A stretch of DNA of 64,000 bases from Geosporobacter ferrireducens. GTDB taxonomy: Bacteria > Bacillota > Clostridia > Peptostreptococcales > Thermotaleaceae. The notes under the pieces were generated by a model. That model had not been told where the DNA came from. It was given only the letters and a program-made list of their open reading frames with translations, and ran no database searches. The position numbers were made by a program, and so were the translations under genes. Of the stretch, positions 58,577-64,000 are shown one piece after another. The number at the start of each line of letters is the position of its first letter. Position 1 is the first letter of the stretch. The DNA is taken from NCBI RefSeq assembly GCF_001750685.1, contig NZ_CP017269.1:124001-188000 (forward strand), in the 5' to 3' direction.

Positions 58577-58978
58577 TTATTCCTCTTCCTGACCCGGTTC
58601 TGCAGGAGGAGCAATGCCATACTCCTTGAGCGCCTTATTCAAATTGACCAGTTCCTGTAGTATTTGTTTGTTGGTATTGAGTATCTCTGCATCGCCAACC
58701 ATCATTTGATAGGAAAGGGAATAGGCGATTTCATCTATTAGCTCGTAGGTTTCTTTTGTGGTTTTGTTGAGGTTTTGCATTTGTTCCAAAGCAGAAAACT
58801 GAGCCATCTGCGCGACAAATTCCTTGTCGTCCATGGGATTTAAAGGGTCCTGATATCTGAGCTGCGTAACCAAAAGCTGCAAAAAAGCATCCTTGTCCAG
58901 CTCCTGTTTGGGCCCTGTATTGGTATTTGTCGTTCGGTCTGGGGTACTGCCTATATTATAGAGTAATTCATCGGACAT
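58577..58978 (-). CDS. flgD: Flagellar hook capping protein FlgD
   Basis: Scaffold that caps the growing hook. The 133 residues consist of the conserved N-terminal domain with [20 protein letters not shown] and [17 protein letters not shown], plus a short tail. The beta-rich C-terminal half of enterobacterial FlgD is missing, as in other Firmicutes. It lies between fliK and the TIGR02530-type gene. Confidence 0.95.
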   Translation of the reverse strand: MSDELLYNIGSTPDRTTNTNTGPKQELDKDAFLQLLVTQLRYQDPLNPMDDKEFVAQMAQFSALEQMQNLNKTTKETYELIDEIAYSLSYQMMVGDAEILNTNKQILQELVNLNKALKEYGIAPPAEPGQEEE

Positions 58979-58990
58979 ATTTCACACCTC

Positions 58991-60394
58991 CTATGCAAGA
59001 AAATCAATGTTTTCACTATGTAATGATTTTACTGTCTGGGCTTCTGCCTGAATGGCAGATGATCCCTGGGCCAATCCCAATCCTTTAATGCGGGAATTAT
59101 TTTGCTTTTTTTGAAATGCCATGAAATTCTGGTGTCCCTGAAAGTTTCCGTCATTGCCCACAAAAACGCTAAGCTCCTGAACATTTAACCCTTTTTGCTG
59201 CAGGGAATCCTTTAATGTATTCATATTGGACTCCAATATTTCTTTTACCATGTGACTCTCTGCTACGAATTTAGCAACCACGATTCCCTTCTCTACTTCC
59301 AGTTTCATTACTAATTTCCCTAAATTATCCGGTTTTAGCTGAATGAGCATTTCAGAACGCTCTTCGTCAATGAAGATTTCCGACTTCGGCAAAATTTGCT
59401 CCATAATATTGGAAAATGTTGGTTTGACTGGTGTTGGTTGTACATCACCAGCCGGATCAGCAAGGTTTGTTTCTGCTATTTCAACCTGCGAACCTAGGAA
59501 CATGCTCATATCTTTTTGTTGTGAAGTCGGTTTCGTTGCGTTTAGCTCTTCAAGCTGCACAGAATTTTGATGACTTCCTTTAACTTTTTCGTCCTTCTTG
59601 GTCTCCACTGCTTCTCTTAGACTTTCCACAGCCTTTTCGTTCGTTGGGAATATGCTTTCTTCCACTTCCTCCATGGTTTCCATATCGATTTTTGGAACCG
59701 TCTGGTTATCCATTTCTTTTTTTACTATAGGTGCCATATCTGCAGAAACCGGTTGTTCTTCCTGTTCATTAGAAAATTTATCCATAATATTTTGCAGCTG
59801 TGTTAAAAGCTTCTCTGTATTCATATCGATTGCAGGGCCTTGATCCTGCATGAATTCTACATTCCCTTCGATCGTGTCTGCAGGCATTTCATCAGATAAA
59901 GCACTTAGCTGTTGGTTGATTTCAGCAACTATTTTTTCTACTGGACCTTCCATTGCTAAAGCAAGTGGCAAAATTTCTTCTACAGCCTTCTTCATTGCTT
60001 CTATGGCAGAAGAATCCATAGATTGCTCCGGACCTGCCTCCTCATTTGTTTGAAGCAGTTGGGACAGGCTTTGTAATATTGCCAGTAATGCAGTTGCTTT
60101 TTCGTCAACTTGATCAGGCTCATTCTTTGCAAGAACAGCTTCTTCAAGATCTGTACTCATACTCTTCTGCTGTTTCAGGCTGTTTCCGCCTAATGATTGA
60201 TTTTTTTTGTTTTGCAGCATTGCAGTGTATTTGTTTGAAGTCATCTCTTTTTTATCTGTTCTTTGATTATTATTCAGGCTGTCTTTTAAAATCTGATCAA
60301 AGCTGTTTTTCTTGCTCTTCGCCGTGCTTGCCATTGCAGATCCATTAGCGTTTGCGGCTGGTTGTAGATTTATCTGCGTCAAATAGTCTTTCAT
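58991..60394 (-). CDS. fliK: Flagellar hook-length control protein FliK
   Basis: Measures hook length and triggers the export switch of FlhB. The first 330 residues are low-complexity, Glu/Gln/Lys-rich and poorly conserved. The C-terminal Flg_hook domain (about 340-430) has MLIQLKPDNLGKLVMKLEVE and LQQKGLNVQELSVFVG. 467 residues. The ATG at 60394 has AAAGGAGG 8 nt upstream. Call rests on the C-terminal domain and position. Confidence 0.88.
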   Translation of the reverse strand: MKDYLTQINLQPAANANGSAMASTAKSKKNSFDQILKDSLNNNQRTDKKEMTSNKYTAMLQNKKNQSLGGNSLKQQKSMSTDLEEAVLAKNEPDQVDEKATALLAILQSLSQLLQTNEEAGPEQSMDSSAIEAMKKAVEEILPLALAMEGPVEKIVAEINQQLSALSDEMPADTIEGNVEFMQDQGPAIDMNTEKLLTQLQNIMDKFSNEQEEQPVSADMAPIVKKEMDNQTVPKIDMETMEEVEESIFPTNEKAVESLREAVETKKDEKVKGSHQNSVQLEELNATKPTSQQKDMSMFLGSQVEIAETNLADPAGDVQPTPVKPTFSNIMEQILPKSEIFIDEERSEMLIQLKPDNLGKLVMKLEVEKGIVVAKFVAESHMVKEILESNMNTLKDSLQQKGLNVQELSVFVGNDGNFQGHQNFMAFQKKQNNSRIKGLGLAQGSSAIQAEAQTVKSLHSENIDFLA

Positions 60395-60429
60395 TCTTTT
60401 CACCTCCTTTCTATGTATGTATTTATGAT

Positions 60430-61683
60430 TTAATCAGGCATTGTTAATTGTTTTGAAATTTCAGATCCTAGCTTGCTTTCTAAAGCTGCTATGACCTCTG
60501 CCTGAGTTTTTTCTTTAAGACTTCTTAATAAGCCTAAAGCCAAATCTTTATCGGTTATAGTAATACTCTCCTTGTTGGAGAAGGTTTCCTTGATAATATT
60601 TCCATTTCCCTTGTAGAGATTTTCAATTAGATCTGCAATTTGCTGCGCTGTCATCTTGCCATAGACTTTAATCAAATCATTTACTCTTTCATCATGTTGT
60701 CTAAAAAGCCTCATGGCCAATAAAACATCATCGGTCTTCAATCCCTGGTCCGGTTCCAGTATTTCCGCTTCTTTCATTTTACTCAGCAGCTTCGACTGAA
60801 ACTGTGCATCCTCCATCCGGTTAAAGGTTTTTGCCGTTTGCAGCAGATCCATATTCCTAAAAATCACAATCAATTCATCCAATTTGTATTTTTTTTCATC
60901 GCCCAATTCCTTCGCAAGTGTTTCTATTTTCTCTCCATTATAGATTTGTGCCGCATTCATTAAGGAAAGCTCTTTGTCTTTTAGCTGGTGCAAATTCTGC
61001 TGGATTTTTCCTTGCTTCTCCTTCGATTCAAAATTTGACAGGATTCTGGTTGTCACATCCTCATCCAGATGCTTTAATACCTTTATGGTGGTGGCATCCT
61101 TCATCTGCTCCATAATTAATCCTATTTCCCTAAAAGAAACAAATTCGTTCATCAGGTTTTGTTCTATTTCTTTTATTAAGTTTGCCAGCGTTAATGTTTC
61201 ATAAAATTTTGCCTTATCTACCAAAGTGTTTTTATTATCGGCTTCAATCTGTTCTAACGTTAGTGTTAAAATATCCTTCTTCAAAGAGTTATCTCTTAAC
61301 AGTTCCAGCACTTTTTCCGTTTGTTTTGAATTGATCTGCCCCATTATTCTTATAAGGTCATTATAAAGGGCTTCATCTTCCTGTTTAATGATCGTCAGCT
61401 TATCTGATGCCCTTGAGACGTCAGTATTCAGCAGGTAATTTGCCACAAGTTTTTTTCGAGCTTCCTTTTCCTCCCGGGTAGGAAAACTCTGAAAGTATGT
61501 ACCGATAAATCCCGGAGACTGACTAAGGTAATTGTTGGCGATGTATTTGAAATTTTCATTGGTGAAATACATGATTCCAAGAATAGTAGCCGGTATCATG
61601 GTAAAAACGACCAATACAATGACGATTATTTTCCCTATATTCAAGGATGCTGTTTCTTTTTCAATTGCATTTGAAGTAGCCAT
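60430..61683 (-). CDS. Enlarged YlxF/MotE-like membrane protein (MgtE-N-like repeats)
   Basis: A 417-residue protein with one N-terminal membrane helix (about 18-40) and a long helical rest. Segments such as EQMKDATTIKVLKHLDEDVT followed by TRILSNFESKE, and VYGKMTAQQIADLIENLYKG, resemble the MgtE intracellular N domain used by YlxF/MotE, which lies at this place between fliJ and fliK. Known YlxF/MotE proteins are about 200-250 residues; this one is nearly twice as long and seems to hold two or three MgtE-N-like units. A role in stator or basal-body support is inferred. Confidence 0.68.
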   Translation of the reverse strand: MATSNAIEKETASLNIGKIIVIVLVVFTMIPATILGIMYFTNENFKYIANNYLSQSPGFIGTYFQSFPTREEKEARKKLVANYLLNTDVSRASDKLTIIKQEDEALYNDLIRIMGQINSKQTEKVLELLRDNSLKKDILTLTLEQIEADNKNTLVDKAKFYETLTLANLIKEIEQNLMNEFVSFREIGLIMEQMKDATTIKVLKHLDEDVTTRILSNFESKEKQGKIQQNLHQLKDKELSLMNAAQIYNGEKIETLAKELGDEKKYKLDELIVIFRNMDLLQTAKTFNRMEDAQFQSKLLSKMKEAEILEPDQGLKTDDVLLAMRLFRQHDERVNDLIKVYGKMTAQQIADLIENLYKGNGNIIKETFSNKESITITDKDLALGLLRSLKEKTQAEVIAALESKLGSEISKQLTMPD

Positions 61684-61692
61684 TTTTACCCC

Positions 61693-62136
61693 CTAATTGC
61701 TCTTAAAATTATTAAAGGTTACCAGTTGATCAATAAACTTTTCTTCTTCCTTTTTTTCCTGATAATTAAAGAGCTGTTTTTCTTTTTCTTTTAGCTTTTC
61801 AAAAGTTCGTTTTTCAGTAGTCGCTTTGACCAAGGCCATGCGCAAATGATTTATATTATTATTGCATTGTTCTATAGATTCCTGTTGATGTTGAATTTTC
61901 TGATTCAGATTATGCATATAGGATTCATATACCTTTAAGCGGGCTGCGTGAACGCCTTCTTCCATTTGACTTCTTAACTGCTGTTGACAATTACGCCGGT
62001 CCTTATTAAAACCATTCAATATATCCTTTTCTAAGTCCAGCTTTTCAACAGCTTTATGCAGCTTGCCCTTCGCAATCTCCTCATGCTTTTCCTTGACATT
62101 CAGCAAGTTATCATATTTGAAATGAAATTTGTTCAT
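61693..62136 (-). CDS. fliJ: Flagellar export chaperone FliJ
   Basis: A 147-residue coiled-coil protein that links FliI to FlhA and escorts substrates. FKYDNLLNVKEKHEEIAKGK at the start and a continuous helical pattern fit the family. It follows fliI by 11 nt in the standard order. Confidence 0.92.
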   Translation of the reverse strand: MNKFHFKYDNLLNVKEKHEEIAKGKLHKAVEKLDLEKDILNGFNKDRRNCQQQLRSQMEEGVHAARLKVYESYMHNLNQKIQHQQESIEQCNNNINHLRMALVKATTEKRTFEKLKEKEKQLFNYQEKKEEEKFIDQLVTFNNFKSN

Positions 62137-62147
62137 TTACAACACCT

Positions 62148-63461
62148 CTATTGGAAAAGTTTTCTTATTTCCTCAACTGCTTCCTCATAATCATATGCCT
62201 CATAAGTTCCCTGCTTAAGATAATTGTTTAATTGATCTATCATGGAGATTGAAAAATCAATTTGCTTATTGCTCCCCTTTACATATGCACCGATACTGAT
62301 TAAATCTTCTGCTTCCTTATATACTGCCAGCACATTCTTAAATGTATTGGATAAATGTTGATGCTCTTCATCAATCAAGTTTGGCATCAGACGGCTCACA
62401 CTGTTCAAAATATCAATGGCCGGATAGTGATTTTTATTGGCTAAGGATCTTGAAAGTACAATATGTCCGTCTAAAATTCCTCTTACCGTATCTGCAATCG
62501 GCTCATTCATATCATCACCATCTACAAGAACTGTGTAAAGCCCTGTAATTGAACCTTTTTCAGAATTTCCTGATCGCTCTAATAATTTTGGCAGAGCTGC
62601 AAATACGGAAGGGGTATATCCTTTTGTAACCGGAGGCTCTCCAACAGCTAATCCTACTTCCCGTTGGGCCATACTAAACCTCGTCAGTGAATCCATCATT
62701 AGCATTACATCCAGCCCCTGGTCTCTAAAGTATTCTGCAACTGATGTAGCCAACATAGCCCCTTTCATTCTCACTAAGGCGGGCTGATCTGATGTTGCAA
62801 CGATCAGAACAGAACGTTTCAGACCTTCTTCCTGCAGGTCATTCTCAATAAATTCTCTAACTTCTCTTCCCCGCTCACCAATCAAAGCGATTACATTAAC
62901 ATCTGCCTTTGTATTTCTGGCAATCATCCCTAGTAATGTGCTTTTTCCTACACCACTTCCTGCAAATATACCAACTCTTTGCCCTCTTCCACAGGTCAGC
63001 AGGCCATCGATTGCCTTTATCCCTAGAGATAAAACGCTCTCAATTTTATTTCGGCTCAAAGGATCTGGCGGCGAATTATTTACCGGATAGCGTTTGTGAA
63101 AAAAAATGCTTCCCTTTCCATCCATTGGATTTCCCAGTCCATCCAGTACGCGCCCTAATAATTCATTTCCCACATTCACAGTTAAGGATTCATCGGTAGC
63201 TACTACTTTACTCCCTGGCCCAATACCTTCCATTTCTCCAAGGGGCATTAACAGAACCTTTTTATCCTTGAATCCTACAACTTCTGCTTTGATAGGCTTT
63301 GTTCCCTTCAACGGATAGATATGGCATAATTCTCCTAATTTAACAGCCGGACCCATTGATTCAATGGTTAGGCCAATCACTTGAGATACTTTTCCGCTAT
63401 ATTTAATTAAGTTTACATTTGCAATCGTTGAACGATATTTTTGTAAGTTAATGTTATTCAT
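62148..63461 (-). CDS. fliI: Flagellum-specific ATPase FliI
   Basis: The ATPase of the flagellar exporter, related to F1-beta. Walker A is GSGVGKSTLLGM near residue 167 (following RVGIFA), Walker B LDVMLMMDSLTRF, and the VGEPPVTKGYTPSVF stretch is typical of type III ATPases. 437 residues. It follows fliH by 3 nt. Confidence 0.97.
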   Translation of the reverse strand: MNNINLQKYRSTIANVNLIKYSGKVSQVIGLTIESMGPAVKLGELCHIYPLKGTKPIKAEVVGFKDKKVLLMPLGEMEGIGPGSKVVATDESLTVNVGNELLGRVLDGLGNPMDGKGSIFFHKRYPVNNSPPDPLSRNKIESVLSLGIKAIDGLLTCGRGQRVGIFAGSGVGKSTLLGMIARNTKADVNVIALIGERGREVREFIENDLQEEGLKRSVLIVATSDQPALVRMKGAMLATSVAEYFRDQGLDVMLMMDSLTRFSMAQREVGLAVGEPPVTKGYTPSVFAALPKLLERSGNSEKGSITGLYTVLVDGDDMNEPIADTVRGILDGHIVLSRSLANKNHYPAIDILNSVSRLMPNLIDEEHQHLSNTFKNVLAVYKEAEDLISIGAYVKGSNKQIDFSISMIDQLNNYLKQGTYEAYDYEEAVEEIRKLFQ

Positions 63462-63464
63462 GGG

Positions 63465-64000
63465 TTACTCGCTCTCCAAAAGTTCTCTGAATAATTCTTT
63501 AATTTGTGTTAACTGGGTTTCAATGCTCGAATCAATACTCCCTGAAACTGTATCAATCACGCAGTTGCCTTTTTTAAAAGCTGCATCCTGTTTGATTTGA
63601 ATATCGTCAATATTCTCTGCTAAGGCAAGGATTCTATTTTTTGCAGCAATAGCATATCCATAGTCCTCCGGGCTAACCCGTATGATCAGCGAGTCTGTAT
63701 AAGTACATTTTTCCAACCCCAGTTTGATCAATCCAATAATGGTCTCATAGGAATCTTCTACACGTTCATGGACGATTTTTTCAACTGTTTCTATGGCTAA
63801 ATCTATAAGGTTCTTTTCAAGAGCTTTTGTTGTTTCATGTTTTGCGTTTTGAATTGCTTGCTTGATCTGTATCGCTTCTTCAATTAGATAGTCGGCTTCT
63901 GCTTTCCCTTCTCCATACCCTTCTGTCTTCCCCTCTTGATAACCCTCTATTTTAGCATTCTGGTAAATCTGCTTTGCATTTTCATAAGCTTCTTGTATGA
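63465..64000 (-). CDS. fliH: Flagellar assembly protein FliH (5' end outside window)
   Basis: The frame is open from the right edge to the stop at 63465, giving 178 residues without the N-terminus. The first part has EGYQEGKTEGYGEGKAEADY (G-x3-G helix pattern), and the second has ALEKNLIDLAIETVEKIV and the VSPEDYGYA region typical of the FliH C-terminal domain, which binds and regulates FliI. The shorter ORF beginning at 63731 is only an internal TTG, not the real start. Confidence 0.92.
   Translation of the reverse strand, partial: IQEAYENAKQIYQNAKIEGYQEGKTEGYGEGKAEADYLIEEAIQIKQAIQNAKHETTKALEKNLIDLAIETVEKIVHERVEDSYETIIGLIKLGLEKCTYTDSLIIRVSPEDYGYAIAAKNRILALAENIDDIQIKQDAAFKKGNCVIDTVSGSIDSSIETQLTQIKELFRELLESE

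Noticed and set aside
63465..63731. 88-residue protein as a complete gene at the right edge
   Set aside because: The frame stays open upstream to the window end and the upstream residues fit FliH, so this is only the 3' part of fliH.

Overview
The window is a 64-kb block of a low-GC Gram-positive chromosome. All but one of the supported coding genes lie on the minus strand. Gene order, PolC-type DNA polymerase, FliY/CheC/CheD chemotaxis, Shine-Dalgarno sites of the AGGAGG type and frequent TTG/GTG starts point to an anaerobic member of the Clostridia. The order resembles Alkaliphilus/Natronincola-type clostridia, but the genus is an inference from memory of synteny, not a search.

Read in the direction of transcription (right to left), the window opens in a long flagellar and chemotaxis operon: fliH (cut by the right edge), fliI, fliJ, a large YlxF/MotE-like gene, fliK, flgD, a TIGR02530-type gene, flgE, flbD, motA, motB, fliL, fliM, fliY, cheY, fliO, fliP, fliQ, fliR, flhB, flhA, flhF, flhG, a PilZ gene, cheB, cheA, cheW, cheC, cheD, a small membrane protein, sigD, fapA, a small hydrophilic protein, a SwrB-like protein and a short MltG-like membrane protein (64000 to 34664). 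Together these cover the export gate and ATPase, C-ring switch, stator, hook, the CheA/CheW/CheY signalling core with its CheC/FliY phosphatases, and the flagellar sigma factor.

A sigma-A-type promoter and structured leader then start rpsB-tsf-pyrH-frr-(PASTA gene), followed by uppS-cdsA-dxr-rseP-ispG, a GT2 glycosyltransferase and polC (34571 to 21499). A second strong promoter at the very end of polC starts rimP-nusA-ylxR-ylxQ-infB-rbfA-nrnA-truB-ribF. A third starts rpsO, followed by a terminator and pnp (21496 to 11232). The left part holds pdaB/ylxY, an M16 peptidase, dut, ymxH, an aspartokinase, a TepA/ClpP-like peptidase, ftsK/spoIIIE, mnmH (tRNA 2-selenouridine synthase), rimO, pgsA and the first codons of cinA. 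This is the Bacillus subtilis rimP-to-spoIIIE order with deletions (ylxP, spoVFAB, asd, dapA) and additions (dut, nrnA, mnmH).

Most of the window is ordinary core genome. I found no CRISPR array, prophage, transposase gene or obvious undescribed multi-gene system. The items most worth a second look are: a 135-bp hairpin-rich element with 13-bp terminal inverted repeats between pnp and pdaB; a short plus-strand ORF with a strong ribosome-binding site beside the aspartokinase gene; a free-standing single-PASTA-domain gene coupled to frr; an enlarged MotE-like protein; a GC-rich 14-bp-arm palindrome before flbD; and several structured leaders with clear promoters.
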